Positions 44,095 to 53,828 of a DNA stretch of 64,000 nucleotides are shown here, in pieces (the first letter of the stretch is position 1; every line of letters starts with the position of its first letter). The position numbers and the translations under genes are program-made. This DNA is from Streptomyces sp. NBC_01341 (lineage in GTDB: Bacteria; Actinomycetota; Actinomycetes; Streptomycetales; Streptomycetaceae): the NCBI RefSeq assembly GCF_035946055.1, contig NZ_CP108364.1, positions 1,364,001-1,428,000 on the forward strand. The letters are read 5' to 3'. Under the pieces are notes generated by a model. That model made no database searches, had not been told where the DNA came from, and worked only from the letters and a program-made list of their open reading frames with translations.

Positions 44095-47000
44095 TCACTT
44101 CAGGCCGAAGGCCTTGATGATCTCCTGCTCGACGGTCAGGCCGGCGGGACCCGTCGCACGGACCTTGAGCGACACCGAGGACGCGCCCTTCGCGGGCGTC
44201 CGCAGCTTGGCGGTCCACTCCCCCGAGGAACTCCTGCGCAGCTCCACCGCGTTCCAGTTCCCGCCCTCGTCGTAGCTGACGGACAGTGCGGCGCCGGTCG
44301 CCTTGACCGCGCCGTCCAGCCACGCCTGGGTGCCGGACTCCAGTCCGACCTTTACCCACGTGCCGGCCCTGACGTCACCCGCGAGGTCGGTGTCCACGTC
44401 GTAGTCGAGCTGCAGCAGCGGAATGTCGGCCTGTTCGGTGCCCTCCGGCAGGGCGCCGGACAGGAAGTTCCACTCCGTGTGCGTCCGTGTCGACGTCTTC
44501 CACGTGACGTCGTCCCGGGCCGAGTCGATGACGAGCCGGTACGGAAGCTTCTCGGCCGGCAGGTCCCAGGCGTTGCCCGCCCTGCCCGCACCCTTCTTGA
44601 TCAGCTTCTCGCCCTGGTAGAAGGCGTACGACGTGGTGTCGTACTCGTCCGCGGGCATCGAACCGGAGTGGCCCTCGCCCGAGTCGGTCCACGGCGTGAT
44701 GTTGAACTGCACGTCGTTGTAGGCGGTACGGAACGGCCCCCAGTAGGCGGTGCCGAGCCGGGGCCCGACCACCGGGGCGAACCACTCGTCGCGGTAGGTG
44801 CGGCCCGCCGTGTAGTCGAGCTCGGCGCTGCGCATCTCCTGGGCGGTGTCGCTCGCGTCGGCGTTCAGCACGGAGTGGTTCTCGTACCAGAAGGACGCGC
44901 CCGGCAGCGGGTTGACCCACTCGGTGCGGGTGCCCGGGAACTTCTCGTACTCCTCGAAGCCGAGCCCCGGGCCGTAGTCCGGGATGTCGTAGCGGTAGCC
45001 GCCGCCGAGCGTCGCCTTGTGGCCGTAGAAGGTGTTCTCCACCGTGGCGAGTTGCCGGGCCGAGGGCGCGAAGGCCAGCGAGCGGTCCGGGATGGTGCCG
45101 TCGTGCCGGTCGACCAGGTCGTACAGGTAGTCCGCGTACTTCTTCTGGTCCAGGGTGACCTGCTTGCCTCGCTGTGCCGCCTTGATCAGCGTGGCGCCGG
45201 CGAGGCGCTGCACCGAGGCGACCGGGATGGTGGTCCGCTCGCCGTACGGGGCGTAGGACTCCATCGTGACCCCGCGGCCGTCGTTGACGACGAAGAGGGC
45301 CTTCGCACCGGCGGCGAGGGCGTTCGCCAGCCGCTCGGCGGGCGGGACGGCGTCGCTGCGCGTGATCACGACCGCCCTGCCCTTGACGCTGCGGCCCTCG
45401 TAGTCCGCCGCGGCGCCGTCGCCGGCGAAGACGGCCGTCAGTCTCTGCACGGTGTCCTCGGCGACGGCCGATCCGCCCTGCACGGTGACCGGGACGTCGT
45501 GGCCGTCGGCCGTCAGGTCGATCAGCTTCTCGCCCTGACGCCAGCGCGTCAGGAAGCTGAAGCCGCCCTGGGTGACCTTCTTCGTGGGGGCTGCCCACAG
45601 CTGGTCGTAGGTCAGCGGGATCTGGTAGGCGTCACGCTGGACCACGCCCTCGGGAGAGGTGCGGGCCATGTCGTAGCGCAGCTGCCGGGTCTCGGTCTCC
45701 TTCGGGGTGCGCACGCTGACCTTGCGGGCCTTCGAGGCGTCGAGGGTGACCGTCGTGGCCTTGTTCAGTATCGTCTCGGGGGCGGCGAGGAACGCCACGG
45801 CCTTGGAGTCGGCCCGGTCACCGTCGATGTCCGCGGACGTCCACGCGGTGTAGTTGCCCGGAGGCAGCCGCAGCGTGGTCTCGCCGGAGACCTGGACCAG
45901 GCCGAGCTGCGTGTCGCCGAGCGCGGCGAAGACGACGGTGCCGTCCATCGGCGCGCCGGAGCGGTCCCGCAGCCGGAGGGTCAGGTCGTGGAGCTCCTGT
46001 TCCTTGTACACGGCGAAACCGGTGTGGGCCAGCGTCGCGCCGGACGCGTCCTTGGCCACGACCTGGCCCGAGAACCGGGTGTCGTTCGCGACCTTCGACG
46101 GGTCGATCGAGAGGACGGCCTCGGCGGTGGATCCGGCCGGAACGGTCAGCTTCCGCGCCGACAGGGTGTACGCCTCGCCGTCCGTACCGGTGGACAGGTC
46201 GAGCGTGACGTCCTCGTCACCCGTGTTGCGGTAGGTGAGGGTGCGCTCGGCCACCGGGTCGGACGCGCTGTGCGGCCAGGAGTAGGCGGCGACCTCGACG
46301 GAGCCGGTGGCCTCGATCGTGGTGTCGACGGCCGCCTTCACGTCCAGCCGGCCGGTGCCCTGCTCGTACGGTGTGTAGCCGGGCAGCTCCTTCGAGGAGC
46401 TCATCAGCGCGTCCTTGATGCGCCGGCCGGACCACTCGGGGTGACGCTGTTTCAGGATGGCCGCCGCGCCCGCCACATGCGGAGTGGCCATCGACGTGCC
46501 GGACATCTGCTGGTACATGCCCTCGATGCCCGGGACCGACTGCGAGGCCGCGGCGTTGATGTCGACGCCGGGGGCGGACAGGTCGGGCTTCAGACCGTAC
46601 GAGCGGACGAGCGGTCCCATCGAGGAGAAGGCCGCGCGCTCGTCGCTCTTGTCGACCGCGGCGACGGTGAGCGCCTCCGCGGCCGAGCCGGGCGAACCGA
46701 TCGTGCCCGCGCCGTAGGCGTTGCCGGCGGCGATCACGAACAGCGGTCCTCCGTCGGCCGACAGCGCGTCCACCGCCTGCGACATCGGGTCGCTGCCGTC
46801 GTCGGGGGTGCTGGAGCCGAGGCTCATCGAGACGACGTCGGCTCCTTCGGCCTCCGCCCACTCCATGGCCTCGATGATGCCGGAGTCCGCGCCGGACCCC
46901 TGGTCGTCGAGGACCTTGCCGACGATCAGGTCGGCGCCGGGGGCGACACCCTCGTTGACCCCGTCCGACGCCGCGCCCGAGCCGGCGATGGTGGAGGCGA

Positions 47001-47847
47001 CATGGGTGCCGTGGCCGTTCCGGTCGTCGACCTCCTCGCCCGGGACGAAGCTCCTGGACCGCCTGACGCGGTCCTTCACGTCGGGGTGGTCCGCGTCGAT
47101 GCCGGTGTCCAGCACGGCGACGGTCGTGCCTTTGCCGTCGAAGCCGGCCGCCCAGGCCTGAGGGGCGTTGACCTGGGGCACGGAGTCCTTGAGCGTGGCC
47201 TCGACTTTGCCGTCGAGCCACAGCCTGGCTATCCCGCTGTCCAGCGAACGACTCTTCTCCGTGCGGGAGATGTCGCTCCAGAAGGCCCGGGCCTCGTCCT
47301 TGTCGGCCTTCAGCGCCGCGCCGTCGATCGAGTCGAGCCGGCGGACCGTGCTGCTGCCGTCCGGGGCCGCGGGCAGCGAACGTGCCTTGTCCGGCGGGTA
47401 GGTGGCGATCAGCGGGATGCCGGCCGAGTGCTGGTCGTCGTACCCCATCGCGATGAGAGCCGAGACGTTGAACAACCTGCGGTCCAGCTTGCCGGCCGCG
47501 AGGAGGGAGCTCGCCTCGTCGGGGATGACGTAGATGTCCTTCCCGGCCTGTTGCACGTGTACGCCGCCCCGCGCGCCGTCGGGGCGGTCCACGGTGACGG
47601 TGTCCTGATTTCCCGCGCCGTCCGCGAAGTGGACGACGTCGCCGGTGATCAGGGTGACGTCGTGATCGCGGACCTCGGAGCCGTGGCGGGCCCCGGCGGT
47701 CGACGGCTGGGGAGCGGCGGTGGCGGAGCCCGCCGCCGGGAGCACGGCCCCGCTCAGAAGCACGACCGAGGTCGCCATGAGCAGAGCCCTGCGTCCCGCG
47801 CGAGCGGGTCTCGCCCGACCGGGAACGGAGGAGAGGGAAAATGTCAT
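44095..47847 (-). CDS. Large secreted subtilisin-like serine protease (S8)
   Basis: Extracellular protease of 1250 residues. A signal peptide (about 1-44) is followed by an inhibitor-like pro-region (about 55-225). The catalytic domain has Asp247 (VAVLDTGID), His279 (NGHGTHVA), the oxyanion Asn375 (AAGN) and Ser452 (GTSMATPHVAG). A protease-associated insert with DGRGVTMES probably lies near residue 850. A long beta-rich C-terminus (about 480-1250) is of the kind used for substrate binding. It is the gene after XdhC on the minus strand, but it is much larger and unrelated. It probably has its own promoter in 47848-47953. Confidence 0.92.
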   Translation of the reverse strand: MTFSLSSVPGRARPARAGRRALLMATSVVLLSGAVLPAAGSATAAPQPSTAGARHGSEVRDHDVTLITGDVVHFADGAGNQDTVTVDRPDGARGGVHVQQAGKDIYVIPDEASSLLAAGKLDRRLFNVSALIAMGYDDQHSAGIPLIATYPPDKARSLPAAPDGSSTVRRLDSIDGAALKADKDEARAFWSDISRTEKSRSLDSGIARLWLDGKVEATLKDSVPQVNAPQAWAAGFDGKGTTVAVLDTGIDADHPDVKDRVRRSRSFVPGEEVDDRNGHGTHVASTIAGSGAASDGVNEGVAPGADLIVGKVLDDQGSGADSGIIEAMEWAEAEGADVVSMSLGSSTPDDGSDPMSQAVDALSADGGPLFVIAAGNAYGAGTIGSPGSAAEALTVAAVDKSDERAAFSSMGPLVRSYGLKPDLSAPGVDINAAASQSVPGIEGMYQQMSGTSMATPHVAGAAAILKQRHPEWSGRRIKDALMSSSKELPGYTPYEQGTGRLDVKAAVDTTIEATGSVEVAAYSWPHSASDPVAERTLTYRNTGDEDVTLDLSTGTDGEAYTLSARKLTVPAGSTAEAVLSIDPSKVANDTRFSGQVVAKDASGATLAHTGFAVYKEQELHDLTLRLRDRSGAPMDGTVVFAALGDTQLGLVQVSGETTLRLPPGNYTAWTSADIDGDRADSKAVAFLAAPETILNKATTVTLDASKARKVSVRTPKETETRQLRYDMARTSPEGVVQRDAYQIPLTYDQLWAAPTKKVTQGGFSFLTRWRQGEKLIDLTADGHDVPVTVQGGSAVAEDTVQRLTAVFAGDGAAADYEGRSVKGRAVVITRSDAVPPAERLANALAAGAKALFVVNDGRGVTMESYAPYGERTTIPVASVQRLAGATLIKAAQRGKQVTLDQKKYADYLYDLVDRHDGTIPDRSLAFAPSARQLATVENTFYGHKATLGGGYRYDIPDYGPGLGFEEYEKFPGTRTEWVNPLPGASFWYENHSVLNADASDTAQEMRSAELDYTAGRTYRDEWFAPVVGPRLGTAYWGPFRTAYNDVQFNITPWTDSGEGHSGSMPADEYDTTSYAFYQGEKLIKKGAGRAGNAWDLPAEKLPYRLVIDSARDDVTWKTSTRTHTEWNFLSGALPEGTEQADIPLLQLDYDVDTDLAGDVRAGTWVKVGLESGTQAWLDGAVKATGAALSVSYDEGGNWNAVELRRSSSGEWTAKLRTPAKGASSVSLKVRATGPAGLTVEQEIIKAFGLK

Positions 47848-47953
47848 GCAGCTGATCTACCGGTAAATCCGGGACTGCGGACGGCTTCGCCCCTGGCGTG
47901 AAACCGCCGTGGCGGCAACCCGCCCCGCGGTGACCAGCTGCTCGCTGACGCGA

Positions 47954-49093
47954 TCAGGCCACCCGGACGAGCGGCCGTCCGTCCTCGTGGTGGATCGGGG
48001 TGTGCGCGCCCTTCAGGGGCAGTCCGCTGCCGCCGCGCCGGTCGGCGACGATCTCGGCGGCGATGGAGAGTGCGGTCTCCTCCGGCGTACGCGCTCCGAG
48101 GTCGAGCCCGATCGGCGAGTGGAGCGCGGCCAGTTGACGATCGGTGACGCCGGCTCCGCGCAGCCGTTCGTTGCGCTCCAGGTGGGTGCGGCGCGAGCCC
48201 ATCGCGCCGACGTAGGCGACCGGGAGCCGCAACGCCAGTTCCAGCAGCGGGATGTCGAACTTGGCGTCGTGCGTGAGCACGCAGAGCACCGTCCGCGCGT
48301 CCACGCGGGTGGCGGCGAGGTAGCGGTGCGGCCAGTCGACGACGATCTCGTCGGCGTCCGGGAAACGTGCCGCCGTGGCGAAGACGGGCCGGGCGTCGCA
48401 GACGGTGACGTGGTAGCCGAGGAAACGGCCGGCCCGCACCAGGGCCGCGGCGAAGTCGATGGCCCCGAAGACGATCATCCGGGGCGGGGGGACGCTCGAT
48501 TCGACGAGCAGCGTCAGGGGGCTGCCGCAGCGGGAGCCCTCGGCACCGACGGAGATCTGTCCGGTACGGCCGCCGTCGAGCATCGCGCGGGCCTCCGCGG
48601 CCGCGGTGCGGTCCAGGTCGGGGTGGCCTCCGAGACCGCCCTCGTGGGTGCCGTCGGGGTGGACGAGCAGGGGCCTGCCGAGCAGGCCGTCGGGCCCCTC
48701 GGTGACCCGGACGACCGCGGCCGCCCGGCCCGTCGCGGCGGCGGCGAGGGCGGCGGCGAACACCGGGCGCGCGGGGTCGTCCGCGCGCACCGGTGTCACC
48801 AGGACGTCGATGACGCCGCCGCAGGTCAGGCCGACCGCGAAGGCGTCGTCGTCGCTGTAGCCGAAGCTCTCACGGACGGTGGTGCCGTCCGCGAGGGCCT
48901 GCCGGCACAGCTCGTACACAGCGCCCTCCACACATCCTCCGGAGACCGATCCGATGGCCGTGCCGTCGCTGTCCACGGCGAGGGCGGCTCCCGGCTGCCG
49001 GGGCGCGCTGCCGCCGACGGCCACCACGGTGGCCACGGCGAAGGCGCGTCCCTGCCCGACCCACCGGTGGAGCTCTTCGGCGATGTCCAGCAT
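47954..49093 (-). CDS. xdhC: XdhC/CoxF-type molybdenum-cofactor insertion protein
   Basis: Maturation factor of 379 residues for xanthine dehydrogenase, which loads sulfurated Moco into the large subunit. The XdhC N-terminal domain has VGGSAPRQPGAALAVDSDG and SVSGGCVEGAVYE. The C-terminal Rossmann part has CDARPVFATAARFPDADEIV and YVGAMGSRRTH. It follows the purine permease by 43 bp in the same direction as the XDH genes, so it serves that enzyme. The middle (about 110-215) is longer than in minimal XdhC proteins. Confidence 0.9.
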   Translation of the reverse strand: MLDIAEELHRWVGQGRAFAVATVVAVGGSAPRQPGAALAVDSDGTAIGSVSGGCVEGAVYELCRQALADGTTVRESFGYSDDDAFAVGLTCGGVIDVLVTPVRADDPARPVFAAALAAAATGRAAAVVRVTEGPDGLLGRPLLVHPDGTHEGGLGGHPDLDRTAAAEARAMLDGGRTGQISVGAEGSRCGSPLTLLVESSVPPPRMIVFGAIDFAAALVRAGRFLGYHVTVCDARPVFATAARFPDADEIVVDWPHRYLAATRVDARTVLCVLTHDAKFDIPLLELALRLPVAYVGAMGSRRTHLERNERLRGAGVTDRQLAALHSPIGLDLGARTPEETALSIAAEIVADRRGGSGLPLKGAHTPIHHEDGRPLVRVA

Positions 49094-49136
49094 GGCGTGT
49101 CTCCTTCTGCGTGCTGAGGTGCGGAGGGCGGGGACG

Positions 49137-50594
49137 TCAGTTGACGCCCAGCCGGCTCTCGATGGGGTGCAGGGCGAAGTAGACGACGAAGACGAGGGTC
49201 AGGACCCACATGAACGCGCCGACCTCGCGCGCCCTGCCCTGGGCGAGCTTGATGGCCGAGTACGAGATGACGCCCGCGGCGACGCCGGTGGTGATGGTGT
49301 ACGTGAACGGCATCAGGACGACGGTGAGGAAGACCGGTACGGCGACCGAGCGGTCCGCCCAGTCCACGTGCCGGGCGTTCTGCATCATCATGGCGCCGAT
49401 GACGACCAGGGCGGCGGAGGCCACCTCGGCCGGCACGATCGCCGTGAGCGGGGTGAAGAAGAGGCAGGCGGCGAAGAAGAGCCCGGTGACGACGGAGGCG
49501 AGCCCGGTGCGGGCCCCCTCCCCGACCCCGGTCGCCGACTCGACGAACACGGTCTGGCCGGAGCCTCCGGCGACGCCGCCGATCGCACCGCCCGCGCCGT
49601 CGATGAACAGCGCCTTGGACAGGCCCGGCATCCGGCCCTTGTCGTCCGCGAGGTTGGCCTCCGTGCCGACGCCGATGATGGTGGCCATCGCGTCGAAGAA
49701 GCCGGCCAGGACGAGAGTGAACACGATCATGCCGACCGTCATCACGCCGACGTCGCCCCAGCCGCCGAACTCGACGTTCCCGAAGAGCGAGAAGTCGGGT
49801 GAGGAGACCGCGCTGCCGCTCAGCTCGGGAGGGCCGCTGCTCCACGCCTTCGGGTCGATGTCGCCGACGGCGTTGACGACGACCGCCGCCAGGGTGCCGA
49901 CGACGATGCCGATCAGGATGGCGCCGGGGACGTTGCGCGCCTGCAGCATGAAGATCAGCAGGAGGGTCGCGGCGAAGACGAGGACCGGCCAGCCGGCGAG
50001 TTCACCGGCGGGACCGAGGGACAGCGGGGTCGCGGTGCCCTGGTGCACGAAGCCGGCCTTGAAGAGGCCGATGAGGGCGATGAAGAGGCCGATTCCGATG
50101 GTGATGCCGTGCTTCAGCGCGAGGGGGATGGCATTCATGATCATCTCGCGGAGGCCGGTGACGACCAGGAGGCAGATCACCACCCCGTAGACGACGCACA
50201 TGCCCATGGCCTGCGGCCAGGTCATGACCGGTGCGACCTGCGAGGCGAGGACCCCCGAGACGCTCAGTCCGGCGGCGAGGGCGAGGGGCACCTTGCCGAC
50301 GAAGCCCATCAGCAGGGTGGTGGCCGCGGCCGCGAACGCGGTCGCGGTGATCAGTCCCGACTGCCCGAGCAGCCGGCCGTCGACGTCCTTGCCGCCGAGG
50401 ATGAGGGGGTTGAGCAGGAGGATGTACGCCATGGCCATGAAGGTCGTGACGCCGCCGCGCACTTCGCGTGCGACGGTCGATCCGCGTTCGGATATGTGGA
50501 AGTACCGGTCGAGCCAGGACCGTCCGGCGGGGACACGCGTGCCGGGGCCCGCGTCCTCCGCGCTCGTCCTGGGTTCCACTGACTGCTGGGTCAT
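49137..50594 (-). CDS. AzgA-type hypoxanthine/guanine permease
   Basis: Membrane transporter of 485 residues of the NCS2 AzgA branch: REVRGGVTTFMAMAYILLLNPLIL at the start of the membrane part, FFDAMATIIGVGTEANL, and SGQTVFVESATGVGEGARTGLASVV, the signature of purine permeases PbuG/AzgA. It differs from the two NAT-type permeases near uricase. It stands between XDH and XdhC, so the likely cargo is hypoxanthine, guanine or adenine feeding xanthine dehydrogenase. I chose the ATG at 50594 (MTQQS) over 50675. The 215-bp gap before it may hold a separate promoter. Confidence 0.9.
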   Translation of the reverse strand: MTQQSVEPRTSAEDAGPGTRVPAGRSWLDRYFHISERGSTVAREVRGGVTTFMAMAYILLLNPLILGGKDVDGRLLGQSGLITATAFAAAATTLLMGFVGKVPLALAAGLSVSGVLASQVAPVMTWPQAMGMCVVYGVVICLLVVTGLREMIMNAIPLALKHGITIGIGLFIALIGLFKAGFVHQGTATPLSLGPAGELAGWPVLVFAATLLLIFMLQARNVPGAILIGIVVGTLAAVVVNAVGDIDPKAWSSGPPELSGSAVSSPDFSLFGNVEFGGWGDVGVMTVGMIVFTLVLAGFFDAMATIIGVGTEANLADDKGRMPGLSKALFIDGAGGAIGGVAGGSGQTVFVESATGVGEGARTGLASVVTGLFFAACLFFTPLTAIVPAEVASAALVVIGAMMMQNARHVDWADRSVAVPVFLTVVLMPFTYTITTGVAAGVISYSAIKLAQGRAREVGAFMWVLTLVFVVYFALHPIESRLGVN

Positions 50595-50734
50595 GTTGCC
50601 TGACTCCCAAGGTTCACAGGGGCACCCGCGTGGAGCTGTCGTGACTGCGGGATTTGGGATGACTGCGAGGCGCACGACCCGGGGGACGGCCCGAGGCGAA
50701 CTCTTCGTGCAGATGGATCGGTTGTGCGGTGGCT

Positions 50735-50794
50735 CCGGACGGTGCGTGGGCGCGGGGAAGCGTGACGTTCACTGCAGGCACGCACCGCCCGGAG
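50735..50794. terminator. Possible hairpin after the xanthine dehydrogenase genes
   Basis: CGGTGCGTG and CACGCACCG arms lie about 40 bases apart, between the XDH stop and the permease start. The long loop makes it a weak candidate. Confidence 0.35.
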
Positions 50795-50809
50795 GGATTT
50801 GACGAGCCG

Positions 50810-53227
50810 TCAGGTACCGGTGATGTGCTCGGGGCGCACCGGGGTCCTGTTGAGCTCCAGTCCCGTCGCCGCCCGGATCGCCGCGAGCACGGCCGGGGTG
50901 GACGACAGGGTCGGGGCCTCGCCGACGCCGCGCAGCCCGTACGGGGCGTGGTCGTCGGCGAGTTCGAGCACGTCGACCGGGATGGTCGGGGTGTCGAGGA
51001 TGGTGGGGATCAGGTAGTCCGTGAAGGACGGGTTGCGCACCTTCGCCGTCTTCGGGTCGACGATGATCTCCTCCATGACGGCGACGCCCAGCCCCTGGGT
51101 GGTGCCGCCCTGGATCTGACCCACGACGGACAGCGGGTTGAGTGCCTTGCCCACGTCCTGGGCGCAGGCCAGTTCGATCACCTTGACCAGGCCGAGTTCG
51201 GTGTCGACCTCCACGACCGCGCGGTGGGCCGCGAAGGAGTACTGGACGTGGCCGTTGCCCTGTCCGGTGCGCAGGTCGAAGGCCTCGGTGGGCCTGTGCC
51301 GCCACTCCAGCTCGACGTCGACGGACTCCTCCTCCAGCACGTCGGCGAGCGACGCGAGCACCTCGCCGCCGTCGGTGACCACCTTGCCTCCCTCCAGGAG
51401 GAGTTCGGCGGTGGCCCAGGCCGGGTGGTACGTGCCGAACTTGCGGCGGCCGATCTCCAGGACCTGTTCCCTGACCGCCTCGCAGGAGTTCTTGACGGCG
51501 CCGCCGGTGACGTACGTCTGGCGGGAGGCGGACGTGGAGCCGGCGGAGCCGACCCGGGTGTCCGCCGGGTGGATGGTGACCTGGTTGACCCCGAGTTCGG
51601 TACGGGCGATCTGGGCGTGGACGGTGACACCGCCCTGCCCGACCTCGGCCATCGCGGTGTGCACGGTGGCGACCGGCTCGCCGTTGATGACCTCCATGCG
51701 CACCCGGGCGGTCGAGTAGTCGTCGAAGCCCTCGGAGAAGCCGACGTTCTTCAGGCCGACGGCGTAGCCGACGCCCCGCACGACACCCTCGCCGTGGGTC
51801 GTGTTGGACAGACCCCCGGGAAGCGCGCGTACGTCGACGGAGCTGCCCTCCGCGTCGGCCGAGAGCCACTGCTGCTCGGGTGGCAGGGGCCTGGCCTTGA
51901 CGCGGCGCAGCAGTTCGGCGACCGGGGCCGGGGAGTCGACGGGCTGGCCGGTGGGGAGCAGGGTCCCCTGCTCCATGGCGTTCAGCTGCCGGAGTTCGAC
52001 CGGGTCCATGTCGAGGGCCGCGGCGAGCTTGTCCATCTGCGCCTCGTAGGCGAAGCACGCCTGGACCGCGCCGAAGCCGCGCATGGCGCCGCAGGGCGGG
52101 TTGTTGGAGTAGAGCGCGATCGCCTCGATGTCGACGTCCTCGACGGCGTACGGGCCGACCGCGAGCGAGGAGGCGTTGCCGACGACCGCCGGGGAGGCGG
52201 ACGCGTAGGCGCCGCCGTCCAGCACGATCCGGCACTTCATGTGGGTGAGCTTGCCGTCCTTGGTGGCACCGTGCTCGTAGTGGAGCTTGGCCGGGTGCCG
52301 GTGGACGTGTCCGAAGAAGGACTCGAAGCGGTTGTAGACCATCTTGACGGGCTTGCCGGTGCGCAGGGCCAGCAGGCAGGCGTGGATCTGCATCGACAGG
52401 TCCTCGCGGCCGCCGAACGCACCGCCGACGCCGGAGAGCGTCATGCGCACCTTGTCCTCGGGCAGGCCGAGCACGGGGGCGATCTGGCGGAGGTCGGAGT
52501 GCAGCCACTGGGTGGCGACGTACAGCTCGACGCCCCCGTCCTCGGAAGGAACCGCGAGGCCCGACTCAGGGCCGAGGAATGCCTGGTCCTGCATGCCGAA
52601 GACGTAGTCACCGGTGATGATCACGTCGGCCCGCGCGGCGGCCGCGTCGGCGTCGCCGCGGACGACGGGCTGGCGGTGGACGATGTTGGGGTGCGGTACG
52701 TGCCCGATGTGGTGGTCGTCGCGGCCTTCGTGGATCAGCACCGCGCCGGGCGCCGTCGCGGACTCCTCGTCCGTGATGACCGGCAGTTCCGCGTAGTCGA
52801 TCCGGATCTTGGCGGCGGCACGGCGCGCGGTCTCCGGGTGGTCGGCGGCGACGAGCGCCACGGGCTCGCCGTGGTGACGGACCTTGCCGTGGGCGAGTAC
52901 GGGGGTGTCCTGGATCTCCAGCCCGTAGTTCTTCATCTCGGCGGGCAGGTCGTCGTACGTCAGCACGGCGTAGACGCCGGGCGTGGCGACGGCCTCGCCG
53001 ATGTCGATCGACCGGATCTCGGCGTGGGCGACGGTGGAGCGGAGCGTGTGGCCCCACAGCATGTCCTCGTGCCACATGTCCGAGGAGTAGGCGAACTCGC
53101 CGGTGACCTTGAGGGTCCCGTCGGGCCGCAGGGTGGACTCGCCGATGCCGCCCCGGGTGTGGGAGCCCTGGGTGATCTTGGCGGGGGTGCCGGCCGGTAC
53201 GGTCGCGGCTCGTGGGTGCAGCGCCAT
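50810..53227 (-). CDS. Xanthine dehydrogenase, molybdopterin-binding subunit
   Basis: Large catalytic subunit of 805 residues. It hydroxylates hypoxanthine and xanthine to urate at a Mo centre. It shows GVGGAFGGRE (Moco loop), LDGGAYASASPAV, FGAVQACFAYEAQMD after GAMRGFG, MAEVGQGGVTVHAQI, and a late glutamate motif APYGLRGVGEAPTL, where Glu is the catalytic base. The ATG at 53227 lies two bases after the FeS-subunit stop. It is the last of three subunit genes in FAD, FeS, Mo order. Confidence 0.95.
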   Translation of the reverse strand: MALHPRAATVPAGTPAKITQGSHTRGGIGESTLRPDGTLKVTGEFAYSSDMWHEDMLWGHTLRSTVAHAEIRSIDIGEAVATPGVYAVLTYDDLPAEMKNYGLEIQDTPVLAHGKVRHHGEPVALVAADHPETARRAAAKIRIDYAELPVITDEESATAPGAVLIHEGRDDHHIGHVPHPNIVHRQPVVRGDADAAAARADVIITGDYVFGMQDQAFLGPESGLAVPSEDGGVELYVATQWLHSDLRQIAPVLGLPEDKVRMTLSGVGGAFGGREDLSMQIHACLLALRTGKPVKMVYNRFESFFGHVHRHPAKLHYEHGATKDGKLTHMKCRIVLDGGAYASASPAVVGNASSLAVGPYAVEDVDIEAIALYSNNPPCGAMRGFGAVQACFAYEAQMDKLAAALDMDPVELRQLNAMEQGTLLPTGQPVDSPAPVAELLRRVKARPLPPEQQWLSADAEGSSVDVRALPGGLSNTTHGEGVVRGVGYAVGLKNVGFSEGFDDYSTARVRMEVINGEPVATVHTAMAEVGQGGVTVHAQIARTELGVNQVTIHPADTRVGSAGSTSASRQTYVTGGAVKNSCEAVREQVLEIGRRKFGTYHPAWATAELLLEGGKVVTDGGEVLASLADVLEEESVDVELEWRHRPTEAFDLRTGQGNGHVQYSFAAHRAVVEVDTELGLVKVIELACAQDVGKALNPLSVVGQIQGGTTQGLGVAVMEEIIVDPKTAKVRNPSFTDYLIPTILDTPTIPVDVLELADDHAPYGLRGVGEAPTLSSTPAVLAAIRAATGLELNRTPVRPEHITGT

Positions 53228-53229
53228 GG

Positions 53230-53826
53230 CTATCGGACCGCCTCTTCCTGACGGGCGGCCGCGAGGCGGACCGCGTCGAGGATCGTCTCGTAGCCGGTGC
53301 ACCGGCAGAGGTTGCCGGAGAGCGCCTCGCGGATGTCCTGGTCGGACGGCGAGGGGTGCGTCTCGAGCAGCTCGTCGGCCGCGACCAGCAGGCCGGGGGT
53401 GCAGAAGCCGCACTGGACGGCCCCCGCGTCGATGAACGCCTGCTGGACGGGTGAGAGGTCGGCCGCGTCGGCGCTCTGCGCGTCGGCGGGCTTGGCCTGC
53501 CAGCGCTGGGCCGCGTCGACAGACGTGCCGCAGGCGCCCGCGGCGCATCCGGTTCCGGGGTGGGCGTCGTCGCGGTGCCTGGCGTAGTCGGCCAGCCCTT
53601 CGACGGTGACGATCTCGCGGCCTTCCGCCTGGCCGGCCGCGACGAGACAGGAACAGACGGGCACACCGTCGAGGCGGACCGTACAGGAGCCGCATTCGCC
53701 CTGCTCACAGGCGTTCTTGGAGCCGGGCAGGCCCATGCGCTCACGCAGGACGTACAGGAGTGACTCGCCCTCCCAGACGTCGTCGGCTTCCTGTTTCCGG
53801 CCGTTGACCGTGAAATTGACTCGCAT
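53230..53826 (-). CDS. Xanthine dehydrogenase, [2Fe-2S] subunit with a 40-residue insert
   Basis: Electron-transfer subunit of 198 residues. The first cluster uses Cys40, 45, 48 and 60 (CEQGECGSC...C). The second uses Cys139, 142, 174 and 176 (QCGFC, CRC). Between the two domains an insert of about 40 residues (81-122) carries two more cysteines (Cys94, Cys99, in TGCAAGACGTS). Typical small subunits are about 160 residues. It is separated by two bases from the genes on each side. Confidence 0.94.
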   Translation of the reverse strand: MRVNFTVNGRKQEADDVWEGESLLYVLRERMGLPGSKNACEQGECGSCTVRLDGVPVCSCLVAAGQAEGREIVTVEGLADYARHRDDAHPGTGCAAGACGTSVDAAQRWQAKPADAQSADAADLSPVQQAFIDAGAVQCGFCTPGLLVAADELLETHPSPSDQDIREALSGNLCRCTGYETILDAVRLAAARQEEAVR

Positions 53827-53828
53827 GA

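Noticed and set aside
43417..47901. A 1494-codon open frame on the plus strand, antisense to the subtilase
   Set aside because: It runs almost exactly opposite the protease gene, whose catalytic triad is intact. Its translation is low-complexity Arg/Gly/Asp/Val, the usual antisense shadow in high-GC DNA.
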